A model generated the notes under the pieces. It was not told the DNA's origin, did no database searches, and saw only the letters and a list, made by a program, of their open reading frames with translations. A program made the position numbers and the translations under genes. 10,738 bases of DNA from Atopobium sp. (GTDB lineage Bacteria; Actinomycetota; Coriobacteriia; Coriobacteriales; Atopobiaceae). The stretch covers positions 1-10,738 of the forward strand of contig JAHACE010000012.1 of the NCBI GenBank assembly GCA_018376005.1. The letters are read 5' to 3'. Positions 1-6,115 of this stretch are shown one piece after another (position 1 is the first letter of the stretch; each line of letters opens with the position of its first letter).

Positions 1-85
1 TCTATGCATAAACTTCATCTAATATGCTTAAACATGAATAGACTTATATAAGAAATTTAACTATCAATAAATTCTGTATCTACGG

Positions 86-216
86 AACACACCTAAGTCA
101 GATATTCTGTTCAATTGCGGGCATTTTACACATCTAATGACGATAATCTGCATGTTTGTGGTAATTTCTGCGTCATGTATACGTCTTTTTAACAGATTAT
201 CCGACTTAGGTGTGTT
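86..216. repeat. MITE-like element with 26-nt terminal inverted repeats
   Basis: The sequence at 86-111 (starting AACACACCTAAGTC) is repeated in inverted orientation at 191-216 (ending GACTTAGGTGTGTT). 24 of 26 positions match and the first 14 are perfect. The 79-nt centre has no ORF but contains a further 6-bp inverted pair, ATGACG at 137-142 with CGTCAT at 171-176, so the whole unit could fold into one long stem. Size, terminal repeats and lack of coding capacity fit a miniature inverted-repeat transposable element or a relic of an insertion sequence. A structured RNA or a long 3' hairpin for a neighbour is the alternative. No convincing target-site duplication is visible at the ends, so the mobile interpretation is inference. 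Confidence 0.5.
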
Positions 217-217
217 T

Positions 218-264
218 TGAACTGCCTCCTATTTTTTTGTGTCTAAGAAATGGGAGGCAGTTCA
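218..264. mobile_element. 47-bp palindrome resembling fused IS3-family ends
   Basis: Bases 218-237 (starting TGAACTGCCTCC) pair with 245-264 (ending GGAGGCAGTTCA) over 20 positions with only two T-G mismatches, leaving a 7-nt centre. The outer bases are TG and CA, and the sequence resembles from memory the terminal inverted repeats of IS150-group IS3-family elements. No transposase lies between the arms, so if it is mobile in origin it is a relic or minimal non-autonomous copy. It abuts the right end of the 86-216 element. As RNA it would form a stable hairpin on either strand, but neither side is followed by a U-run, which argues against a standard terminator. Confidence 0.4.
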
Positions 265-302
265 GATACAGAGGCTTTTTGCAAGCAATTGCTTTTTACA
301 TG

Positions 303-1460
303 CTACGCATTGGAACAAATCTTCTTCCACAAGCGTAGACCATAGCTATTTGGCAATCCCGCTTCAATACGAATAGCCAAATACAATCCAGCAATGTTAT
401 AAGTCAACTCAAAGATATCTTGGCTGTTTACAGCAGGGATGCCCTGCGTTAATGCTGTAAAGACAATTCTTACTACGTCAAATATAACAATGATGCTCAC
501 AATAAGAATATAAGGTCTAATGAAACGTGCGTCGTTTGAACCCTTAAGGGCAAGAAGACCTGCAACAAGAGAAAATACTGCACCAACTGTCACCAAGAAA
601 ATGGTAAGAATACCCTGTTGCTCAAGAAATTGATTAACAGTTGCCAAGAACGGTTGATTTACAACTCTAGAAAGGTCATGCAGTCCAAGCAGAATCAGAA
701 CTAGAAAAAGTGCAATTCCACTCAGCGTGATAGAAACCAGTGCAAAAAAGTGAAGAACTCGCTGATGACGAGAGCGCCAATATGTAGTTCCCACAATACC
801 CTGGTCATGTTCCTTCTTTACTTTATCCGCAAGATTGGAACAAATTACCACGTAAACTATAGTATTCAGTTGAACAAAGGGATCAAGAATAATCAACTCT
901 CCTCTACCCCAGGCCCATAAAATTCCTACCAGAATAATCAAGCCAATCAGATAGCAAAGAAATCTATATGGTTCAACTTTTGATGAGTCTTTGGCAGCAC
1001 GTAATCCAAATATTGAGGTGACAACTTGCAACATACCAATAAGAAGCACAAATACATAGCCCAGAAGTACGTTATTGCTAAACGTAAAATACACGCCACT
1101 AAACTCAAGCTGCTCTAAAGGAACCGCAGGTTGTAAGCCTGTAATAGTAGCAAAAAGAGACGCTAATGTTGTCAAAACATCTGCCGCGCCCAAGATAATC
1201 AATACAATTGAAACGATACGTAAGATATGTTGAGCAGGAGTTCTAGGAATAGTAGCTTTAACTCGATCAGACGCAGGACGCTCCAATGGCTCATCTTCAC
1301 CAACTACAAGGATTTTCTCGGCACGTTCTGCTACTTCAGAAACGTTTTCTGCCAGCTCAGAGGATATCTCAGTGACCTTTTTAGAGAGCTCTTCTACCTT
1401 TGAATTTTCAGCCAGCTTGGCAATCTCAGCACCGATATCTTTCTTCTGTTCCGTTGGCAC
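303..1460 (-). CDS. Membrane protein with duplicated four-helix unit, function unknown
   Basis: A 385-residue protein that I do not recognise as a named family. Residues 1-70 are hydrophilic and charged, and residues 10-50 look like an amphipathic helix or coiled coil (AEIAKLAENSKVEELSKK and onward). About eight hydrophobic segments follow, near 79-108, 130-152, 166-184, 195-212, 236-260, 284-305, 316-338 and 349-366. The two halves look like copies of one four-helix unit: GLRAAKDSSKVEPY (152-165) aligns with ALKGSNDARFIRPY (304-317), and the helices before and after correspond at a similar offset of about 152-156 residues. There is no signal peptide. The start is a GTG preceded by GAGGA with a 6-nt gap. 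The gene diverges from the MATE efflux gene, and the two promoters appear to overlap. Expected location is the cytoplasmic membrane; no transport or enzymatic motif is visible. Confidence 0.85.
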   Translation of the reverse strand: MPTEQKKDIGAEIAKLAENSKVEELSKKVTEISSELAENVSEVAERAEKILVVGEDEPLERPASDRVKATIPRTPAQHILRIVSIVLIILGAADVLTTLASLFATITGLQPAVPLEQLEFSGVYFTFSNNVLLGYVFVLLIGMLQVVTSIFGLRAAKDSSKVEPYRFLCYLIGLIILVGILWAWGRGELIILDPFVQLNTIVYVVICSNLADKVKKEHDQGIVGTTYWRSRHQRVLHFFALVSITLSGIALFLVLILLGLHDLSRVVNQPFLATVNQFLEQQGILTIFLVTVGAVFSLVAGLLALKGSNDARFIRPYILIVSIIVIFDVVRIVFTALTQGIPAVNSQDIFELTYNIAGLYLAIRIEAGLPNSYGLRLWKKICSNA

Positions 1461-1496
1461 AACAAATCCTCACACTTGTCCAAAATGTTCAAATAA

Positions 1497-1505
1497 ATCA
1501 TAGCA
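1497..1505 (-). promoter_or_regulatory. Extended -10 promoter of the membrane-protein gene
   Basis: Read on the minus strand these bases are TGC-TATGAT, an extended -10 element with five of six consensus bases. A start point near 1490 would leave a leader of about 30 nt before the GTG at 1460. The -35 position (TAACAC, 1520-1525) is poor, which extended -10 promoters tolerate. Confidence 0.45.
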
Positions 1506-1520
1506 TTAGCTACTTTGCTG

Positions 1521-1529
1521 TGTTAGTAT
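1521..1529 (+). promoter_or_regulatory. Extended -10 promoter of the MATE leader
   Basis: TGT-TAGTAT is an extended -10 with four of six consensus hexamer bases. Transcription would begin near 1536, giving a leader of about 120 nt that contains the MLF mini-ORF. The -35 region is weak. It lies within the -35 region of the divergent promoter, so the two could compete for polymerase. Confidence 0.35.
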
Positions 1530-1559
1530 GTGCAACTGTCCGTGTACCTGCAAGTATGT

Positions 1560-1566
1560 AAGGAGG
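1560..1566 (+). promoter_or_regulatory. Perfect Shine-Dalgarno site of the mini-ORF
   Basis: AAGGAGG sits 8 nt before ATG-CTT-TTT-TAA. It is a stronger site than that of the MATE gene itself (GAGGAG with only 4 nt spacing). A start-stop pair, ATGTAA (1556-1561), overlaps its first two bases. Confidence 0.55.
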
Positions 1567-1574
1567 CTTGTTCG

Positions 1575-1586
1575 ATGCTTTTTTAA
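1575..1586 (+). CDS. Three-codon leader ORF (Met-Leu-Phe), candidate attenuator peptide
   Basis: ATG CTT TTT TAA follows a perfect AAGGAGG at ideal spacing. It lies 74 nt before the MATE start, in the predicted leader transcript. Directly after the stop codon, TCTTCTCG (1587-1594) can pair over 8 bp (one G-U) with CGAGGAGA (1649-1656), which contains the MATE ribosome binding site. A ribosome held on this mini-ORF would cover the anti-Shine-Dalgarno stretch and free the MATE site. This is the logic of translational attenuation known from erm and cat leaders. The product is too short to recognise by homology, so translation and function are inferred from layout only. A chance ATG after a purine-rich stretch remains possible. 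Confidence 0.35.
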   Translation: MLF

Positions 1587-1656
1587 TCTTCTCGTGAGCG
1601 TGTCACATGTCCACACCACGAGTTTGTCTGACATGTTCCACCACTAATCGAGGAGA
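1587..1656 (+). promoter_or_regulatory. Leader structure sequestering the MATE ribosome binding site
   Basis: The outer stem pairs 1587-1594 with 1649-1656 and hides the GAGGAG of the MATE gene. A compatible inner stem pairs ACATGTC (1605-1611) with GACATGT (1630-1636). A competing fold pairs CTCGTG (1591-1596) with CACGAG (1617-1622) and GTGT (1600-1603) with ACAC (1613-1616), which would break the outer stem and release the site. Two mutually exclusive folds of this kind are typical of an attenuator. Pairing was read by eye and no energies were calculated. Confidence 0.4.
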
Positions 1657-1659
1657 ATT

Positions 1660-3144
1660 ATGGAATCGAATAAGCTTTTTGCGGAAACACCACCATTTAA
1701 ATTATTTATACGAGCAGCCCTTCCAGGCGCTATTGCTATGCTTGCGTCAATGCTTTACGACACCGCAGATGGAATCCTTGTTGGACGCTATCTGGGTCAG
1801 GAGTCTTTTGGCGCCGTAACCATTGCCATCCCATTGGTCATTCTCTGTTTTGCTGTTGCCGACCTTATTGGCGTTGGCGCTTCTGCGGTTATTGCAGTTG
1901 AATATGGCAAGAAGAACCACCAGACTGCTAATAACATCTTTACCATTGCATTTATCATGCTTATTACCACAGGTGTTATCAGCGGCATTTTCTTCTACTT
2001 TTTTGCGCCAAACGTTCTGGCACTAATGGGTGCTCAAGGAAAGATTGCCGAACAAGGAGCCATCTACCTGCGCGTATGGACTCTCTTCTTACCCGTTATG
2101 TGCATCTCGTACGCCGTTGATAACTTCCTTAAGATTTGCGGAAAAATTAGACGCTCTACCAGTATTGCCTTTATTTCTGCAATTCTGGGAACCGTGCTTG
2201 AGTACTACTTCTTAGGTGTTTTGGGATTATCCGTTGAGTACGCAGCACTGGGTTACTGCATCTCAATTACCTTCTCGTCCCTTTATGGCATCTGGCCGTT
2301 TATTGGCAACAAGCAAATCCTTAAGTTTGTAAAGCCACACTTTAATTGGACACAAATCAAAGAAATCTTTGTAAACGGCTTCCCTATCTTTATGCAGAAC
2401 ATCTCAAGCAGGATTTATTCCCTGCTTATGAACGCTGCCCTGCTAAGCCTCGGCGGAGATATTGCCATTGCTTCTTATGGCGTGCTTCTCTATTCTGGCG
2501 GACTCATTCAGCCGCTCATTTATGGACAAGCTGATGCTATGCAGCCAGCCATTGGCTACAACTGGGGCGCAAAGAAAAAAGATCGAGTGCTTGCTATCGA
2601 GAAGTACATCTTCTCCACAGGCATTATTATTGGCATCTTTGCCTTCTGCGTCTCGTTCTTCTTCTCGGAGTTCTTGGTTAAGCTTTACCTACCCGAAGGA
2701 ACGCAAGACCTGCTTAACATGGCCATCCCAGCTATGCGCATTCACGCTTTTATCTTTATTTTTAGCTGGATTACCATGTGCACCGAGAGTCTTGCCATTG
2801 CCCTGAAGCAGACAAAGATTTCCAATCTCTTGAGCCTTTTTATGGCACTTATCTTCCCTATCAGCTCACTGCTGATACTGAAGCCATTTGGTCTGGACGC
2901 ACTTTGGTACGTGTCAGTTGTGTCCAATATACTCTCAGCACTGCTCTCTGTTGGCTGCCTCATCCACATCTATTGCAAGCACTTCAAGGGCATAGATACA
3001 AACGGTTCTAATGCCACAGACGATGCACAGGAAGAGAACTTCGAGCTCACCGATGCAGAGCTTGCCGAAGCAGAGCTTGCAGCGTCCGAGCTCTCCAGCC
3101 CAGAAGATCACCTGGACCCAGAATCCATCTCCCGAGCTCAATAG
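1660..3144 (+). CDS. MATE-family multidrug efflux transporter (MepA-like)
   Basis: A 494-residue polytopic membrane protein. The N-terminal stretch LYDTADGILVGRYLGQESFG (32-51), the second-half counterpart around residues 285-310 (GQADAMQPAIGYNWGAKKK) and about twelve hydrophobic helices identify the MATE superfamily. Within it the sequence is closest in style to the MepA/DinF group, which exports cationic drugs and dyes in exchange for Na+ or H+. The substrate cannot be read from sequence. The start ATG follows GAGGAG with a short 4-nt gap. After the last helix a hydrophilic acidic tail of about 50 residues (444-494) is unusual for the family; it holds four five-residue repeats beginning with EL (462-481). 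Regulation is probably at translation, through the upstream mini-ORF and anti-Shine-Dalgarno stem. The gene converges on metY, whose terminator hairpin lies about 100 bp downstream. Confidence 0.93.
   Translation: MESNKLFAETPPFKLFIRAALPGAIAMLASMLYDTADGILVGRYLGQESFGAVTIAIPLVILCFAVADLIGVGASAVIAVEYGKKNHQTANNIFTIAFIMLITTGVISGIFFYFFAPNVLALMGAQGKIAEQGAIYLRVWTLFLPVMCISYAVDNFLKICGKIRRSTSIAFISAILGTVLEYYFLGVLGLSVEYAALGYCISITFSSLYGIWPFIGNKQILKFVKPHFNWTQIKEIFVNGFPIFMQNISSRIYSLLMNAALLSLGGDIAIASYGVLLYSGGLIQPLIYGQADAMQPAIGYNWGAKKKDRVLAIEKYIFSTGIIIGIFAFCVSFFFSEFLVKLYLPEGTQDLLNMAIPAMRIHAFIFIFSWITMCTESLAIALKQTKISNLLSLFMALIFPISSLLILKPFGLDALWYVSVVSNILSALLSVGCLIHIYCKHFKGIDTNGSNATDDAQEENFELTDAELAEAELAASELSSPEDHLDPESISRAQ
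3043..3102 (+). repeat. 15-bp coding repeat in the MATE C-terminal tail
   Basis: Four successive 15-base units encode ELTDA, ELAEA, ELAAS and ELSSP. The middle units keep an exact 11-base match, GCAGAGCTTGC at 3055-3065 and 3070-3080. The periodicity suggests growth by slippage. The encoded segment is acidic and probably helical or disordered, on the cytoplasmic side after the last membrane helix. Confidence 0.6.
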
Positions 3145-3235
3145 CCTGCTCACTCGCAGCAACCGCACGATTCCGCACACACCCAAGCAACCACGCTCCG
3201 CTTGCTCACAGCTCCGCGCAACAACGTACTCCTCA

Positions 3236-3282
3236 CAAAAACATGGCGAGAAGATCCTCTGATTCCAAGATCTTCTCGCCAT
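3236..3282 (-). terminator. Intrinsic terminator of metY
   Basis: A perfect 14-bp inverted repeat (ATGGCGAGAAGATC at 3243-3256 with its complement at 3269-3282) encloses a 12-nt loop. On the minus strand it is followed by G and five T (3242-3237), the classic arrangement, 28 bp after the metY stop. On the plus strand there is no T-run, so it would serve the convergent MATE transcript only weakly. Confidence 0.85.
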
Positions 3283-3309
3283 AAACATGAGCGGTTATAG
3301 AGCGTCTAA

Positions 3310-4590
3310 CTACAGCGCAGCAAGTGCCTGCTCGACGTCGTTGATAAGGTCTTCGGTGCCCTCAATACCACAACTCAAGCGCACAGTACCTGGGGTAATA
3401 CCTGCTGCTACAAGCTCCTCGTCAGTAAGCTGACGGTGCGTTGAAGAAGCTGGATGCAAGCAGCAAGAGCGAGCATCTGCAACGTGTGTAGCAATGGAGA
3501 ATACCTTGAGGTTACCCAGGAACTTCTCGGCAGCCTCACGACCACCTGCAACGTCAACAGTGATAACACCGCAAGAACCGTTTGGCAGGTACTTCTGAGC
3601 CAACTCGTAGTATTTATCGCCTGGAAGACCAGGGTAGCTTACGTGCGCAACCTTAGGATTGTTTACAAGCGCCTCGGCAACTGCCTGGCCATTCTTGCAA
3701 TGCTGAGCCATACGAACGTGCAGAGACTCAAGGCCAAGGTTAAGATAGAAAGCGTTCTGTGGTGACTGAATGGAACCAAAATCACGCATAAGCTGAACGG
3801 TTGCCTTAGTAATAAAGGCGCCACCGTTACCAAAGGTATCTGCATACACAAGGTTGTGATATGAAGGGTCAGGCTGAGTCAGACCTGGGAACTTATCTGC
3901 GTGAGCAGCCCAGTCAAAGTTGCCACCGTCAACAATGGCACCGCCAACAGCAGAGCCGTGACCGTCCATATATTTGGTTGTTGAATGGGTCACAATATCT
4001 GCTCCCCACTCAAGAGGACGGCAGTTCACAGGTGTGGCAAAAGTATTGTCAACAATCAGAGGTACACCATGATCATGAGCAGCCTTTGCCCAACGCTCAA
4101 TATCAAGAACAACCAGTGCAGGGTTTGCAACAGTCTCACCAAAGACGCACTTTGTATTTGGTCTGAATGCTGCGTTAATCTCCTCGTCAGTTGCATCTGG
4201 TGAGATAAACGTACACTCAATACCCATCTTCTTAAGAGTGATAGCAAACAGGTTAAAGGTGCCGCCATAAATGGTAGACAGGGAGATAAAATGATCTCCA
4301 GCCTCAGCAATATTAAAGACGGCAAAGAAGTTTGCGGCTTGACCAGAAGACGTCAGCATTGCAGCCGTACCGCCCTCAAGCGCACAAATCTTTGAAGCTA
4401 CATTATCAAGCGTTGGATTTTGAAGACGAGAATAGAAATAACCCGCAGCCTTGAGGTCGAACAACTCTCCAAGTTGCATCGACTCGTCATATTTGAACGT
4501 GGTTGATTGAATGATAGGCACTTGCCTAGGCTCACCGCAACCAGGCTGATAACCGCCCTGTACGCAGCGAGTCTCGATGCTCTCAGACAT
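3310..4590 (-). CDS. metY: O-acetylhomoserine sulfhydrylase (aminocarboxypropyltransferase), PLP enzyme
   Basis: A 426-residue Cys/Met-metabolism PLP-dependent enzyme. Members of this family replace the acetyl group of O-acetyl-L-homoserine with sulfide or methanethiol, giving homocysteine or methionine in the cytosol. Visible signatures are YSRLQNPT (53-60), the SSGQAA phosphate-binding segment (81-86), DNTFATP (181-187) and the cofactor lysine in THSTTKYMDGHG (K206). Length and the NGGAFITKATVQLMRDFG region fit MetY rather than the shorter cystathionine synthases and lyases. The start at 4590 is chosen because GGGAGG lies a few bases upstream; an in-frame ATG 18 codons earlier would add a non-conserved extension. 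It lies 69 bp downstream of the phosphatase-CHAD gene on the same strand with no terminator between, so they may be cotranscribed. No SAM riboswitch was recognised in the gap. Confidence 0.92.
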   Translation of the reverse strand: MSESIETRCVQGGYQPGCGEPRQVPIIQSTTFKYDESMQLGELFDLKAAGYFYSRLQNPTLDNVASKICALEGGTAAMLTSSGQAANFFAVFNIAEAGDHFISLSTIYGGTFNLFAITLKKMGIECTFISPDATDEEINAAFRPNTKCVFGETVANPALVVLDIERWAKAAHDHGVPLIVDNTFATPVNCRPLEWGADIVTHSTTKYMDGHGSAVGGAIVDGGNFDWAAHADKFPGLTQPDPSYHNLVYADTFGNGGAFITKATVQLMRDFGSIQSPQNAFYLNLGLESLHVRMAQHCKNGQAVAEALVNNPKVAHVSYPGLPGDKYYELAQKYLPNGSCGVITVDVAGGREAAEKFLGNLKVFSIATHVADARSCCLHPASSTHRQLTDEELVAAGITPGTVRLSCGIEGTEDLINDVEQALAAL

Positions 4591-4659
4591 AGCATCCTCC
4601 CTCATAATCATCATCCACGCCGCGCAAACGTCTCTGCACTCCAAACGTGGACTATGTGA

Positions 4660-6000
4660 CTACCTTAGGATACTAGTCTCTCTACCTTCAATCACACGCT
4701 CAATCAAAACTTTTTCATGTTCTGAAACAATTGCGAGGTCTGAGGTAACATCTCTGAAGTCCATAGAATCTTTCCACTCTTTGACCAGAGAAATATTACG
4801 CTGAGCTGTGCAAACAATACTAAGCTCAGAGTCAATGTCCTGCATAATCTGGGTATAATTTGCGCGTTTCTCGCCCAGCATATCACTGAGGTGGAAAAGA
4901 ATGTGCTCAACTTCACGAACTTCTCGCCTTGCATGGTGTACCTCAGAGAAGCTAGTCATATCCAGACCAAAGAGGCGCGCATCAATGGTCTCAAGCATGT
5001 AATCAAAGCGGCTGCTAATGTCTTCAAACGAGAGGCCATCTTTTAGTACCGCATCTGACCATGCAGGCTCAAAGAGCTCATCCAGCGCACAGCGCAGACT
5101 ACGACGGACAGCCTTCTTGCGCAGACCCTCGCAAATGCGATCGCGCTCAGACTCGCGAGCTGCTTCTACAGCGCTGACCAGCTTGGAGCCCTGAGAGAGC
5201 TCTCCAGACTCCATCAAATCTGCAACGGTATCAGAGAAGCCGTCAATCTCACGAAGACGCGTAGTTGCACCAAGCATCAGCCTATAAACAGGCTCGGCAA
5301 TCTCAACTGCCTCCTCATTAAGAAGTGGCGAGAAAAACTTGGTAAGCAATTGGGTTCCCCTGAGGGCAAACCTAAATGCTGCGATTACTGCAGGATCTTC
5401 TGGATGAGCGCGGAACTCCGTGTACGCGTCTTCCAGGTTAGTTGCCGCATGAGCACATGCCTCATCCAGGGCATCAAGCGTCTCCCAAGGCTGAGTGGAA
5501 GGACCACTGACCAGCCAAAGAAGCTTACCGTGAGGCTCGCGAACATCTCCAAGCTGCTTCCAGACGCACTCGTGTTGATGACAAAGCGAACCACGTACGT
5601 CAATAGCGCACACAGCGCCCTTTGTCAGCGGAAGTTCAAATCCCAGCAGAGTCTCTGCAACATAACCCAAAAATGGAGCGTGTCCGACAAGAATCAGTGT
5701 TTCTGCATCAGCGTGCTCAAGCTCTGCCTGAAGTGCAGGAAGATCTTGATCGTAAAGGGAGTCATGAATCTCCAGACCTTCTGCATCCAGAGCCTCTGCC
5801 ACAATCTCTGCAGTCTCAAGTGCGCGAAGAGCGGGACTTGTCCAAATCTCAGCCTCTTCACCCTCTGGTCCTAACAGACCAAAAATATGAGGATAATTGG
5901 CAGATAAAGCCCTTTGACCAGCACGTATGAGCTCTCGACTCATGTCTTCAGAGCCACGTTCAGATACACCATGTCGTACAAGAACCAAAGTCTTTACCAT
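4660..6000 (-). CDS. SixA-like histidine phosphatase fused to a CHAD domain
   Basis: A 446-residue cytosolic protein with two parts. Residues 1 to about 165 form a histidine phosphatase of the SixA type: LVRHG (7-11, nucleophile H10), TSPALRALETAE (54-65, R59) and LVGHAPFLG (104-112, second H107). SixA acts on phosphohistidine in signalling phosphotransfer proteins. Residues about 175-446 are helical and charged and look like a CHAD domain, a family linked to polyphosphate binding. FRFALRGTQLLTKFFSPLL (209-227) matches the first CHAD helix motif, but the usual histidine three residues before the first arginine is alanine (A207). VHHARREVREVEHIL (354-368) matches the second motif and keeps its histidine (H355). 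The ATG follows GGAGGT at 4 nt. No transmembrane segment is seen. The CHAD call is weaker than the phosphatase call, because one conserved residue is missing. Confidence 0.8.
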   Translation of the reverse strand: MVKTLVLVRHGVSERGSEDMSRELIRAGQRALSANYPHIFGLLGPEGEEAEIWTSPALRALETAEIVAEALDAEGLEIHDSLYDQDLPALQAELEHADAETLILVGHAPFLGYVAETLLGFELPLTKGAVCAIDVRGSLCHQHECVWKQLGDVREPHGKLLWLVSGPSTQPWETLDALDEACAHAATNLEDAYTEFRAHPEDPAVIAAFRFALRGTQLLTKFFSPLLNEEAVEIAEPVYRLMLGATTRLREIDGFSDTVADLMESGELSQGSKLVSAVEAARESERDRICEGLRKKAVRRSLRCALDELFEPAWSDAVLKDGLSFEDISSRFDYMLETIDARLFGLDMTSFSEVHHARREVREVEHILFHLSDMLGEKRANYTQIMQDIDSELSIVCTAQRNISLVKEWKDSMDFRDVTSDLAIVSEHEKVLIERVIEGRETSILR

Positions 6001-6035
6001 GTTTACCTCCGCTGGTCATCTGCAGAAAACTGCTT

Positions 6036-6063
6036 CTTATAGCGTAATAGGACGCCCGCGCAA
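6036..6063 (-). promoter_or_regulatory. Candidate promoter of the phosphatase-CHAD gene
   Basis: Read on the minus strand: TTGCGC (6063-6058), 16 nt, TATAAG (6041-6036), about 36 nt before the ATG at 6000. The -10 has five of six consensus bases and the -35 four of six. The -35 lies inside a hairpin sequence (6046-6083). Confidence 0.4.
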
Positions 6064-6086
6064 TTTTGCACGGACGTCCTATTTTT
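6046..6086 (+). terminator. Terminator-like hairpin, plus-strand polarity
   Basis: AATAGGACG (6046-6054) pairs perfectly with CGTCCTATT (6075-6083). Further pairs (6056-6058 with 6071-6073) continue inward after a mismatch. On the plus strand the stem runs into a T-run (6082-6086), the pattern of an intrinsic terminator, yet both flanking genes are on the minus strand. It may block antisense transcription, or be a leader structure of the minus-strand gene. Confidence 0.4.
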
Positions 6087-6115
6087 ACTGCCAACGGGCA
6101 AATATATCGGTATAT

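Larger units (their letters stand above)
1..302. other. Gene-free left end with repeat elements
   Basis: No reading frame of useful length or coding character is visible on either strand. The first 80 bases are very AT-rich. On the minus strand they contain a weak promoter-like pair (TTATTG, 16 nt, TATAAG) that would point out of the window to the left. The rest is taken up by an inverted-repeat element (86-216) and a long palindrome (218-264), annotated separately. A 12-bp perfect palindrome, AAGCAATTGCTT, lies at 283-294 just beyond the stop codon of the minus-strand membrane protein. No canonical intrinsic terminator (hairpin plus T-run) was found for that gene. Confidence 0.6.

Noticed and set aside
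1..302. CRISPR array
   Set aside because: The repeats are inverted, only two copies exist, and there are no regularly spaced direct repeats anywhere in the window.
2462..2806. 114-residue ORF inside the MATE gene, same strand
   Set aside because: It is an alternate frame of a well-supported transporter gene, with serine/leucine-rich composition and no own ribosome binding site.
3861..4166. 101-residue glutamine-rich plus-strand ORF
   Set aside because: It lies wholly antisense to metY, and its composition follows from the complementary frame of that gene.
4588..4644. Longer metY start 18 codons upstream
   Set aside because: The GGGAGG site sits just before the ATG at 4590, and the extra residues (MECRDVCAAWMMIMREDA) look non-conserved.
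4591..4659. Possible SAM riboswitch or T-box before metY
   Set aside because: The gap is only 69 nt and shows just a 6-bp TCCACG/CGTGGA pairing with a long loop; no riboswitch core was recognised.
5350..5874. 174-residue plus-strand ORF
   Set aside because: It is antisense to the phosphatase-CHAD gene, has no ribosome binding site and no recognisable protein features; it is a frame shadow of the real gene.
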